From contig JAPYMA010000340.1 in assembly GCA_035041965.1 (NCBI GenBank), forward strand, positions 124,001 through 188,000: 64,000 nucleotides of DNA, in the 5' to 3' direction. This DNA comes from Anisakis pegreffii (Eukaryota > Nematoda > Chromadorea > Rhabditida > Anisakidae). Below are positions 49,225 through 60,610 of the stretch, one piece after another (within the stretch, counting starts at the first letter, position 1; the number at the start of each line of letters is the position of its first letter). The position numbers and the translations under genes are program-made. The notes under the pieces were generated by a model. It saw only the letters and a program-made list of their open reading frames with translations, ran no database searches and had not been told where the DNA came from.

Positions 49225-52200
49225 TCACGACAGTCCATCCAGAGGCCAGCGCATTTGACTCTCTAGTGGAACCATGAACTGATCTAGAAACCTGATAGGA
49301 ACCTGATATGAGCGATCTCCAAGTTTTTGCACTGTACCCGTTGCGATTGGCACATCTTTGTCATTGTATATAACTGTATTACCGGTCTTGTCAGCCACTA
49401 CTTTACCCACACTTCGTCCTTGTGCATCGTAACATTGAGAAATACCCGGAGTTTCGGCTGAAATATGGACAACACATAGACCTATCACATTTGAAAGCGA
49501 ATTTTTTCGGAGAGCAATGAAGGAATTTCGAATCGTGGATGAAAATTTTAAGACTCATGAATAAAACTGAAAAAATGGCGTGATCGTTGAGATCATAGTT
49601 TCACTGATTTCATTTCTTTGGCACGGTGGATAATTGTGGTCGTAGAAATAAATTAAGATCACCGAACCAGTGCAATGATATTTTTCAGAGCGTCGACCAA
49701 ATAACGACTGTGCAAACTCGTCCTTATCACTGGCACCATGGGCCACCAATGTAGCGTCGGTCTTTTTACCATCTTGTTTGATCGTATAATCGTATTTGGC
49801 CGATTTACCAGTCTTCTGAATGTAATCAAGCCATTGGATAAACTCTTCTGGAGAAGACCGAACAAAAATCTGTTTGAAATCTAACCTACAATGTCCATCA
49901 CAGCTTCCTAGATTCTTGGAAGCTTTCCTCCTTTATAAGGCGCATGGCGGTAGGTAGATCAAATAGTAATATAGTTTTAATGACAAAGTATTATCTGCGC
50001 AATTAGAGATGGTTCTTACGATGTTCAACGTTTCGGCGTTATGCCATCTTCAGGAATATATTGTTGAATCAAACGTCGAACATCGTAAAAACCATCTCTA
50101 ATTGCGCAGATAATACTTTATCAATAAAAACTATATTACTATTTGAGCTTCCCAGATTATGAAGATGTATGAAGAAGCGATTCATATGTTTCTGTACAGA
50201 GTACTTATTATATTTTAACCTCACCTGAATGAAAGCCTCAAATGTGACGCAATTTCATCACTAACCTTATCGTTATATGCGATTATTCCATCGCCATCGT
50301 TCTTTGTTTGTGAATCTGGTTTCAATTGAAAATCGAAGCGTTCATTGGTCGCTTCGAACTCAGAATTTTTTGCATCTTTCAGCGAGCCTTTCGCAACCGC
50401 ATCCAGCTCGTATTCATTATCCGCTTTCAGATAAGCATGCCGACCATCGTCAGTTTCTTTCGTTTTCAATTGTGCTCTGCAACAAGTTAGCATTTTCTCC
50501 AGAAACCCTATCACCAAATCATTATTTCATTGCCATTCTATTCAGTGAAATACAACGAAGATTGGTTTCTAGAATCTACTGAAGCACTGATCGTGAATTG
50601 ATAATAGATGCCGAGTTGTTGCGGCAGCTTTTGCAAATATAATGATATATGCAAAAATATGATGATATATGGAAATTGGATGATGATGGGATGAATTTAA
50701 TGAAACATTCGGCTTCGAGCAAAACTTCATTAGCAAAAAGTCTGGACATTCTAGTCGAAATCGAGTGATTTAGCAATCTCATTGACGTTATCCAGTCTGT
50801 TACAAGCGATATTTTGACTATATCCAATCGCATTCATAGCTTCAACACTTGGGAATGGGATTGGGACTAATGAATGATATCTCCTCTCTTTTAATTAAAA
50901 CAGCAGCAGATGAAACGAGAGGCAATGTGGCACAATTGCTGATAATTGCTTATCAGTGATAATCACTAACTTATGTCCGTTGACTAGTGCAACGCCGCCT
51001 TTATCACCGAATTTTTTAACTTGAGCTCGATGCCCATCTGATGTTTCTGCACCAGCGACATTACCATGCGCTGACGCACTGAGTTGTTTGTGCGAATTGA
51101 TCAGATCGAGTAAGACCTTCTCTTTATCGCTCGCATCCAGTCCAACCTTAAACATGTCAAAATTTATGCTCGATAGACTCGTTCCACTCAGGGTTGACAA
51201 GTAGTTTTTATCAGTCACTTCAAAGCTCTATGGTTTTATCATTGCTATCATCCGGCCATTCTTTGTATAATTTTCACCAAGTTTTCCTATCAATTTCCTT
51301 ATCATTTCTTTGTAGCTCCACAACAACACATAAATCAAATCTTATCAATTGATCATCGTGTCTGCTAGATCAAAATTTAGATGAAAAATTGATGAAAACT
51401 TGTTAGATGAAAATTGTTAGATGAAAATGATTCGAGATGCACAAATTTTTTTACAGTAGGCGTTTTCTGCATTTGGTGCCATTTCTCTAACGGTGGCTGT
51501 TCTTTAGAACACGATAGGTCTTTCGTTCCCCACATAATGCATTAACTATTCATATGAAATGCTCAGATCCAATAATCCTATCGGATTGCAGCTTACAATG
51601 CAAAGTTTTCTGCTTATTATTGATGAAAATCAAAAATTTTTCCATATTAAACTCTAAATTTTTCATATTTCATTATTTCAGCTATCTACGAACGATTTCA
51701 AAAAAATTGAGGTCAATTGACAATGAATATTGTTTTTATGTACAATCCAATTTTCGTTGAATATGTTTTTCTCATATTGTTCATGTACTGAAGTTGACTT
51801 GATAATCAGATCAAATCAAACCCCATACAATATCAATCAATAAATTAATTTGTGCACATTGCATTTGATCAACGAAAGTGATTTACAGTCGTGTCATTAA
51901 TTTGGGTCACACAAAATATATCCATCCATATTGATGATTGATTACAACGACCCACCATAATCAAATTAACCACAAATGAACAATATTCATCAATTTTAGG
52001 CCATTATTTCATTCTTAACCGAATGCACATTGGAACAGTCCAAATATTCTCTATCAAGGAGTTAACCGGCTACTCAATATCCTATATTATCTGGCTCTAG
52101 CTCAGTAAGTCCTGTAATTTTTCAATGAAACCATTCAGTACCAAAGAGTTTCTAGTTCGCACGGACGAAGTCAGATTTTTTGTTATAGATCTTGCTAGCT

Positions 52201-52628
52201 TCAGTGGTCTGCCTTGAGGTGGAGTTGACATAACGAAAAGTTTTCATTTGTATTCGGAACAATGACTGTCCTCACAACTGAATAGTGCTTCAATTGCTAA
52301 TTCAATATTCTTGATCCTTCTCCCCACTCAAAAACAAGAAAGAAGGGTATTACACTTAAGGAAACGTAAATGTGTGGTGGTAGAATGACTACAAGTGTTT
52401 CGATCAGGTTATAGAAAATTGCAATTTTTAAGCACAACTGAACACTTCAAAAGGCATTACCTTTTGTACTTCCAGTCCTGCTTTATCCAGCCACGACGAG
52501 TCAACATCGATGTGTTTTCGTTGTTCATTGATAGCCACATGATTCGGGCGAACATTTTGAGACAGAACATTGTGAGAATAACTCAAAATAAGTAGCAGTG
52601 AAGTGGGAATAGCATATAAATTTATCAT
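49225..52628 (-). CDS. secreted repeat-built protein, unrecognised
   Basis: Exons in reading order: 52461-52628, 50971-51227, 50266-50476, 49668-49869, 49225-49457; all phases agree, giving 356 residues. Residues 1-23 (MINLYAIPTSLLLILSYSHN and on) are a clear signal peptide. From about residue 115 the sequence repeats a pattern of charged strand, Asp/Gly/Lys turn, hydrophobic strand: QVKKFGDKGGVALVNGHK, QLKTKETDDGRHAYLKADN, QLKPDSQTKNDGDGIIAYND, TIKQDGKKTDATLVAHG, GKVVADKTGNTVIYND. This suggests a repeated beta-hairpin fold. The only mature Cys pair is CTAETPGISQC, about ten residues apart. No membrane segment. Exon 2 uses a weak acceptor (CCATAG). I do not recognise the family. Intron 3 carries a foldback element. 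Confidence 0.8.
49962..50143. mobile_element. foldback (inverted-repeat) element in an intron
   Basis: Arms 49962-50033 and 50072-50143 are inverted copies of about 72 bp with few mismatches, around a loop of about 38 bp. Each arm contains TATTATCTGCGCAATTAGAG or its complement. On the - strand, which is the transcribed strand of the host gene, the loop and the edge of one arm read CTGAAGATGGCATAACGCC followed by GAAAC, resembling a hammerhead core. No coding capacity. Probably a non-autonomous element. Confidence 0.75.
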
Positions 52629-54122
52629 TGTGATTTAATGAACAGCGAAATAGTGCAGTTGAACCAGCGCAGTGTCCAGCAAACTGCAAACTGAATCAAT
52701 CAACGACTGTATGAAGATACAGAATTTTATGAGATGAGCGATTGAAATGAACGAATTTGATTCAAAAAGAAGAAGATATGAAATGAATGGACTGTCGAAT
52801 TATTAGATTTGGTTCAATATGAGTGGAGATGAATATGACAAGATGGATATTACGAATCAGTGATGATGCGCTATGATAAACTTGATGAGCAACTTGTTTT
52901 CACCATAAATAAACAACACCGGTCGCGTTGAATAAAACACAACAAATCACTGTTGTCTGATGAGATCCGCTGTTATTTTGAACCAAACTTTGGGTTTTCA
53001 AATAAGACAATGATAATGTGGCTTTTATCACAGATTGTTGAAAAGACTATCAGTTTGCAAAGAGATAAAGTCGAGAAAGGAATATGGATTCGTAGAAATA
53101 TATCGTGATAATGGGATACAGATGGACGAACAAGGAGAACAAGCCGGGGGATAACGAGATTTGTGCGACGAGAAGTTCCCCTCACAAAACACAGAACGAA
53201 CCAGAACGAGGACAACACACTCGCTCTTAATCACACTTCGACTTATGAGAACATAACCAACCAAATAAGATGTTCAAATAGACGATTTTGGATGTGCTAC
53301 GCTCGATGTTGAACAATACAAATTATCACCGAAAAGTGTATCCTTCTCATGGAATCATCGCCTTAACCACAAACCACATATCAATTCCACACCGGTTTCA
53401 AAATCCATCTGCAGCCTCCGGCGATATCTATTACTCAACAGACTAATACGTTAATGATGTTGAAGTTATTAATGCGCAGATGACTCATAAGATAACATTT
53501 CACAGACAATATTCAGAAAAAGGAAAAAACAGAAAATTTTGAAGATGAATGTGAGAAACGATTCAAACATATGACGTGATTGAATGGAATGAAATATTTC
53601 CATTATATTGACTGCAATTAAACTGCTCGAATAAGTCACCAATTTGAATCGGCTTTTTTCGCTTTAACTAAAACAAACTGGAATTCACGAAATTGGAAAA
53701 GCTGTTAGCAAAGAAGGAAGATATTTTAAGGAAACTAGAAACTGACGGGCGTTGAGATTCGGTGGGATAAAGATGAATGTATAGCAAAGTAAGACTGAAG
53801 AAATGGCAATAGAAATACTTTCTGACAAAGCGATAGTGTCCATCCCCACCATATCGGTTTCCTTTGGTTTTCCGGTCAGTTCAGATAATCCGGAAGTTCA
53901 GATAATGGGATGTATTTCTGAGATTGAGTTTTGTGAATTTTGTTTTTAGCTCATTAATCAGGCAAAGGGACGAACACTTAATTCACGCGCAAGACTTCTT
54001 TGTTGCTTTGATCTATCGATAGTCTCGATCTGATCTTTCAATTGATCATGCATTATACTTGATCATGCATTACATTACATTACATTATATGCATCATGCA
54101 TTACATTCATTACACTCATTAC

Positions 54123-54370
54123 CCGGCATTTGGCGTGACCGGTCAATCTGCCGAAAGACATTTAGCCTAACGACAGTTTGCCTAAAGACACATTGCCTAA
54201 CGGACAGTTTGCCTAAGGAACAGTTTGTCTAACTTACGGTTTTTTAATGGATATTTCGCCTAATAGGCAAATTGTTCCTTAGGCAAACTGTCCGTTAGGC
54301 AATGTGTCTTTAGGTAAACTCTCGTTAGGCTAAATGTCTTTAGACAGATTGACCGGGTGCCGGCATTTGG
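54123..54370. mobile_element. foldback element with 11-bp flanking direct repeats
   Basis: Two inverted arms of about 90-95 bp (about 54137-54228 and 54262-54354) are made of repeated TTTGCCTAA-type words such as GCCTAACGGACAGTTTGCC, with a short AT-rich centre. The element is bordered on both sides by the direct repeat CCGGCATTTGG (54123-54133 and 54360-54370). An 11-bp duplication fits a Mutator-like or foldback DNA transposon. No coding capacity, so non-autonomous. Confidence 0.8.
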
Positions 54371-56289
54371 GATATGAAAGAAACCGGATGTAGTGAGATA
54401 AACTTTAGCACATTGGAATATTCTGATGAACAGGTCAGCACTATTTAAAGGTTATCGTGAAACAGACTGCTGAAGAAAGAAATAATTCCATATGAGAGAA
54501 GAATGAATCATTAAAAAGAACTTGATTTCGCTAATCTCCCTTATGTATCCTCCAATGTCTATGAGAACTTTCAAGAGCTTGCTTGCTGCGTGTTGCTCCA
54601 TGCTGGTATATGTGATTGATTACTGACTGGCGATGATGAAACCGACTTAAATTGTGGACTTCAAACTGGTACAATGCACACGAATCATTTGAAATTTTAG
54701 TTTATCAGAGGAATAAACTTCTTTTTCGCAAATGTTCATCAATGAATTCACTTATTGTTAATAAACTTGTTCAAAAAGCATTGCATGAATGAGAAATCAC
54801 TATGTATTCGATATGCAACAAGTTTTTTTAAAATGACAAATATTGTAGACCGAATTTGATTTGCAATGAAAGCTTACTTCATGGATGATTCACTCGATTG
54901 AAAACATAAGCAAACTGGATGTTCACCGAAGGCAAAATATCTTTTGGTATGTTCTAAAGTCGTCTAGGAAGGTATCTCAGCATCTTGATATCATGCCTAA
55001 ATCTCAAATGGGCAACTGTTTGAAACTTCCAATTGTACAATACATCTGCATGGTTCGATGGAGTGTATCAAGTAAATAATGTTAGTGACAGCAATTTTGT
55101 ATGTTTTAGAATGTTTATGATCTCGACACAACGATTTCAAATCGATGTACTCTGCCCATGCGTCCATTTGCTCTCGTATGAGCACCAGGACAATTCTATG
55201 AAGCAATGCATTGATACAACTGCGTGACTGATTGTACATATGATGTATGAAGGGTGTTGATCAGTACTGATCAAATCAAACTATTGCATCTTTCAATGTT
55301 TCATATTCTCATTGTCAGTGTGTTCATTTATGCCATTTTGAACGTTTGTGAATGGTTGATGCGGTGTGGTACTCCATTGAAATTGTCACGTCTTGTTATA
55401 GTATTGTATTTGATGGAGTTTAGGCATGCATTTTACTTGTTCGTGCAATGTTTAGGATGCTCAGGTACTATTCTGCTGGATGTTGAGAATATAGCTGATG
55501 ATTTAGGATCGTTGGTTTGTGGTTAATGACATCTGGTTAACTGGTGCTCTATGATGGATGATTCCATTTCAGGAAGACATGGAGCACGGTGATTATTCAA
55601 AGTATCAGTCATATAAACTGATAGTACGAAAGCGTTGGGAAATGCCTTTTGGATAGAACAAGAAATGGCAGCTCCATTAATAGTGAGCAGTTCATTCTCT
55701 ACTTTCATGCACAAATCAATATTAATTTGGTGATTTGTTATACTTATTGATCAGAGTTTCATTTGAGTTCATTTTCATTCATTATCGATTCATCGATAAT
55801 CATGTAACGTCCAGTTTACAGGGTTAGCTTCAATCAAGCCAGACGGTCTACAGCTCTTCAAGAGGACGAAGATCTTGGACGAAAGGCGATGACGTGCGAG
55901 ACGGCGACGAGATTCAATTGAAGAGAGTAAATATTAGCCGTTCTTCAACAGATTATGAATTAACAACGATTTTATCAGGACACATCACTACAATTATAAA
56001 ATTATTACGACAAAAATGTGCGGCGCGCAACGAGGCGCTCAGGCCAGTTCAGAGATTTATTTTATTTCATCTCTTAAAAAATTTCTTTTCATAAATCTTA
56101 TCAAACTGTAGTAATGTTAATGATTGTTTATTGTATCATGCCATTTTTTACATCATGCTTTCTGTACTCCAGTTTCTAACGAAAAACCAGAACTAAAATT
56201 GCAAACTAATGGGCAGTTCGGATTAACTCAAAATTCAGGCCGTTGTTCTGCATGAAAATGATTCCAGTTGAATTACTACAAATACTTCA

Positions 56290-56410
56290 TGAATTGTTAC
56301 ATTACAAATACAAATTACGAATACAAATACATTACAAATACAAATACATTACATTACAGATGAATTATTACAAATTATAAATGCTCCACTTGAATTACAA
56401 ATACAAATGC
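56290..56410. repeat. ACAAAT/ACATT simple repeat
   Basis: Roughly 120 bp of interspersed ACAAAT, ACATT and GAATT words in intergenic DNA. Confidence 0.75.
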
Positions 56411-57259
56411 AAATCCAACAGTCCCCATTAAAATAAAAAAAATGGACTAAAACAAAAAATTGTTAACATCTCAACTTTTTTCCTTGTATAATGCGTTGTT
56501 GATCTAATAGCTTGTAAATTAATGATTATATCTGTTGTTTTGAAACGTATATGCAGTTCATATGATTATTATCATTTATTACGGTCACTTATTTTTCTTT
56601 ATTGATTCGATAGGATTGTATTTTTGAGATTCATGTCTATGTGCTTTTGAATGTCTATGTGCTTCGGGTAGGGCGACGTCATTACACCTTTATCTCCAGA
56701 GCCAGAGGTAGGGATTTGGATTTGATGAAGTTAGATGACAAACGTTCTACTGAATCAAAATGAAATTTCTTAAAACTTCGATCACCTCTTCATTCCCCCA
56801 TGTACTGTATTTTTGAACATGCGCTGGTCTCTTCTTCATGAGCTCAACTTCTAATACGTGTAAATGTGGTAGCTAGTTCGAAGCTTTCGCCGATGGTCTA
56901 TAATAGGAACCTAAATAATGAGTTGATGTGGCAGTTTGACTACACTCCGTTCTGTGGCTAATTCAACATTGACTTTACTTTTACTTTCTATGGATTCGAC
57001 ATGAACTGACCATGACGTAGAAGTGACTTGCTCTTGAATTGGCTGAAGGTTGAATTGGATAAATCCTAGTTCATCGAAGCGTTGGTGTTAGTAGTTTGAT
57101 GTTGGTGGATCAATTAGGATTGAGTTAACCGTAACGACTTCGACTTAGATTGTAGACCATAAAGGTTATCTCATCTCCATTTTAATATTAACTGTTGAGC
57201 ACTCGTAAACGTGATCGTAGACATTTTTATGAGGAATTATTTCAAAATTGGTTCACAGA

Positions 57260-59094
57260 AGTAACCTAATTTGAGTTCCTACAGTTCATTCAGTTCTGAG
57301 CTCGGGTAGATCTTATGCAAGCACTATGCAGAACGGTTTGGCTCATTTGTGTATGCGCAACTGCAGTAACTGTGCAAACCATAACCTGAGAAATGAGATT
57401 TCGAACACGCTCATTTTTTGAAGGTTGGGTATTATTCGATGAGGACTATGTGGTGTGGGATGGGATAGCACTTAGCAGGGATAATAGGTATACTGGCATG
57501 CTAGCTTCAATACAAATTTGAGTTCCAATACCGTAGGGTGTGAAGAGCCCTATGGGTGTGGCAGTAGGTCTGTAAAGTTCGCCTGGACCACTCATCCTGA
57601 AGAGTCGAGTCGCTATAGGGGTGACTCGAAGATATTCTCCCTCGTAGTGTGATTCGGTAGCAGTTGGACTAATGTCGTTTTGATGGATTGTGTGTAGCCA
57701 ATGATCATATTAAAATGCAACATTTTATTGCGCATTTGGGTGTTCCCAACCCGTCGAGCTGCCGACAAGAGGGGCTAGGTTTAGGTAAATGCGACAGGCG
57801 TTCCCCGCCTATCGGCAGTCTCGGCGAATCGGGGAGAAACATCTTAAAATATGCTAGCGGTATTTACCCGAGTGTCGCTAGCATTCATTCTTCGAAATAT
57901 ATCACGGGCGTTCCCGGCCCGGGAAAGGCGCCGATTTGACCGGGGATAGGGCTTGCGCGTAAGTTGGCCTGAGTAGTGTCTTCGGGCATTTGCTCAGGTA
58001 ACGGGGGTTCCCGGACCCACCGTGCGCACTTTCCCTTAACAGGGGGGATTTCATCGGGCTGATCATTGGCTATATACATGAAATCATTTCACTTAGTTTG
58101 GATGTTACTGAATACATTATAAGGGGAAATCTCTCAGATGTTTGTGGTTACTCGCCGAAGCTTATCTATGTGCCACGTTCATAGTGCATTCATACAACTT
58201 CTCTGATATCATGTAATTTCATTTCCATTGCCAGTATAAATATTATCCCTTCTGAGTGCTTGTGAAATAACTCCAATTCAAGAATCCGTTATTCTTAATG
58301 CTTAATGTCCTAGTGGAATAAAGCGCATCCAAAATTGTAAAAAATCATGTGTGCCTTGAAGAAGTGATCATGTTCGAGATGTCGAATCCCAGGTTGAGGT
58401 TGACGTAGTTTTCTGTTGTTCAGCCTATGCATATAAGCTAGACATCTCTGAGCTGCTTACGTAAGATCTTTCCAGGCTTAAAATTGGCAGAATTAGAGAG
58501 CCTCAAGATGAAGGACAGAGAAACCAATTTTGGAGCAATACCTTGAGGACCTGTCTGAGCTACATTATTGTAAGGACTTAGATTATAGCGTTAAGATTGA
58601 AAAGTTAGTTATTAACGAGTGGATTCATATCTCATTTTATGCTAACTGAAGCAAGAGGATGCAGTTATCTCTGAAATATGAGTACAGCCTCATCTAAATC
58701 CGTCGCGTCCTTGATATTTACTTGACTTCAATCTAGCTCTGATTTGACATTGGGTCAGTTTGACTCAAACTCAATTCTGATATAGCCGAGTTATTGGTTC
58801 GGTATGATTTCGAGTTATTTTTACTGTTATGTGAAGCTAGCTTTATCAGGATCGAAATTTTGCATTGAGGATGTTTTGGGTTTTGATGATTCTTAAATTA
58901 TCCGTAATCGGATTTAATTTTGGTCGGTCATGGACGAGTTGAACTCATTTGTGCTGATGCTGGACTGCAACTTACAATTGATTGGCCTGACTTTGGTTTA
59001 GTTTAAGATGAATTAATTTGAACTTGACGTAATAAGAGATAACGCAGGTTTCACGAGAATTCAGTTGAGTTAACTTGGCTTACAAGTACCCAAG
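57260..59094. repeat. 1.84-kb tandem unit, copy 1
   Basis: Aligns to the next unit at an offset of 1836-1837 bp. The outer parts (57260-57550 and 58274-about 58760) are clearly related to copy 2 but heavily diverged. The internal core 57551-58273 is nearly identical. Boundaries are approximate because the edges fade. Confidence 0.85.
57551..58273 (+). ncRNA. conserved GC-rich hairpin core, copy 1 (putative structured RNA)
   Basis: 723-bp core differing from copy 2 at about 21 positions by my count. It holds several perfect short hairpins: TCGAGTC/GACTCGA (57605-57611 with 57623-57629), AGGCG/CGCCT (57796-57800 with 57806-57810), ATGCTAGCG/CGCTAGCAT (57851-57859 with 57876-57884) and CCTGAG/CTCAGG (57968-57973 with 57993-57998). 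The open frame 57688-57939 changes mostly at amino-acid-altering sites between copies, so it is unlikely to be coding. It does not resemble rRNA, spliced-leader, 5S, SRP or RNase P RNA as far as I can recall their conserved cores. Strand is not established. The ncRNA call is inference. Confidence 0.4.
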
Positions 59095-60610
59095 ACAACC
59101 TGATTGAATTCCTACAACTCATTTAGTTGCGAGCTTAGATAGACCTTATGTGAGCGACATGGAAAGCGATTTAGCCTTCTTACGTACGCACAATTGTACT
59201 TTAACTGGGTAAGCCGCATTCTGAGAAATGATGTCTCGAACTTTGTCACTTTTTGAGAACATAAGTATCCTTTGATGAGCATTGTGTAGCAAGGGGTGAG
59301 ATAGCACTTAGCATGGATAGTAGGTATACTGGCATGTTAAATTGAATCCAAATTTGAGTTTCAATACCGTAGGGTATGAACTGTCTTATGGGTGTGGCAG
59401 TAGGTCTGTAAAGTTCGCCTGGACCACTCATTCTGAAGAGTCGAGTTGCCATAGGGGTGACTCGAAGATATTCTCCCTCGTAGCGTGATTCGGTAGCAGT
59501 TGGACTAATGTCGTTTTGATGGATTGTGTGCAGCCAGTGATCATATTAAAATGCAACATTTTATTGCGCATTTGGGTGTTCCCAACCCGTCGAGCTGCCG
59601 ACAAGAGGGGCTAGGTTTAGATAAATGCGACAGGCGTTCCCCGCCTACCGGCAGTCTCGGCGAATCGGGGAGAAACATCTTAAAATATGCTAGCGGTATT
59701 TACCCGAGTATCGCTAGCATTCATTCTTCGAAATATATTACGGGCGTTCCCGGCCCGGGAAAGGCGCCGATTTGACCGGGGATAGGGCTTGCGCGTAAGT
59801 TGGCCTGAGTAGTGTCTTCGGACATTTGCTCAGGTAACGGGGGTTCCCGGACCCACCGTGCGCACTTTCCCTTAACAGGGGGGAATTTCATCGGGTTGAT
59901 CATTGGCTATATACATGAAATCATTTCACTTAGTTTGAATGTTACTGAATACATTATAAGGGGAAATCTCTCAGGTGTTTGTGGTTACTCGCCGAAGCTT
60001 ATCTATGTGCCACGTTCATAGTGCATTCACACAACTTCTCTGATATTATGTAATTTGATTTCCATTGCCAGTATAAATATTATCTTTTCTGAGTGCTTGT
60101 GAAATAACTCGATAAAATAGAGAAGTTTGGGCCCATTAAAGAATTCATTAATACTTAATGCTTAATACCATAATGAAATCAAGTTCAACCTAAATTGTAA
60201 ATGATCATTTGTGCCTTGAAAAAGTGATCATGTTCGAGATGTCGAGTCCCAGGTTGGGTTGAAGTAGTTTTCTGTTGTTCGGCATATGCACAGAAGTTAA
60301 GCATCTCTGAGCTACTTACATAAGATCTCTCTAGGATCAAAATTGAAAGAGTTGTAGAGCCTCAAGATGAGGGGCAGAGGAAGCAATTTTGGAGCGATAT
60401 CTTGAGAACTCTTCAAAGCTACATCATCGTCTGTTCTCAGATGATAGCGTCAGGATTCGTAAGCTGGGCAGCACCCAGTGGATTTAGTCTTAATATGCTA
60501 ACAAAAGCAGAAGGCTGAAGATTCACTCTGAAACATGAACTCAGTTTCATCTGAGTTTGACACACCCTTGATTTCTACTAGACATATATTTAGCTCCGAT
60601 TGGTCTTTGC
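59095..60610. repeat. 1.84-kb tandem unit, copy 2
   Basis: Second unit, in the same orientation, starting about 59095. Similarity to copy 1 downstream of the core fades at about 60610, so this unit is probably cut short or has diverged beyond recognition by eye. Confidence 0.85.
59387..60110 (+). ncRNA. conserved GC-rich hairpin core, copy 2 (putative structured RNA)
   Basis: 724-bp core with one inserted A in the run after GGGGGG. The first hairpin stem is TCGAGTT with GACTCGA, so the C-to-T change in copy 2 turns a C-G pair into a T-G (U-G) wobble instead of breaking the stem. The nine-base-pair stem at 59687-59695 with 59712-59720 is unchanged, while its loop has a substitution. Same caveats as copy 1. 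Confidence 0.4.

Larger units (their letters stand above)
52629..57259. other. 4.6-kb interval without a supported gene
   Basis: Contains the presumed promoter of the secreted-protein gene, CATTACATTACATT-type simple repeat (about 54050-54120), a foldback element (54123-54370), a GC-richer patch (about 55820-56060), and ACAAAT/ACATT simple repeat (about 56290-56410). Short open frames on both strands show no family motif. Confidence 0.45.

Noticed and set aside
50277..50582. 101-codon + strand frame
   Set aside because: Antisense shadow of exon 3 of the secreted-protein gene.
57688..57939. 83-codon open frame in core copy 1 and its partner at 59524-59775
   Set aside because: Most differences between the copies alter amino acids (about five against one silent), opposite to coding selection, and no family motif is visible.
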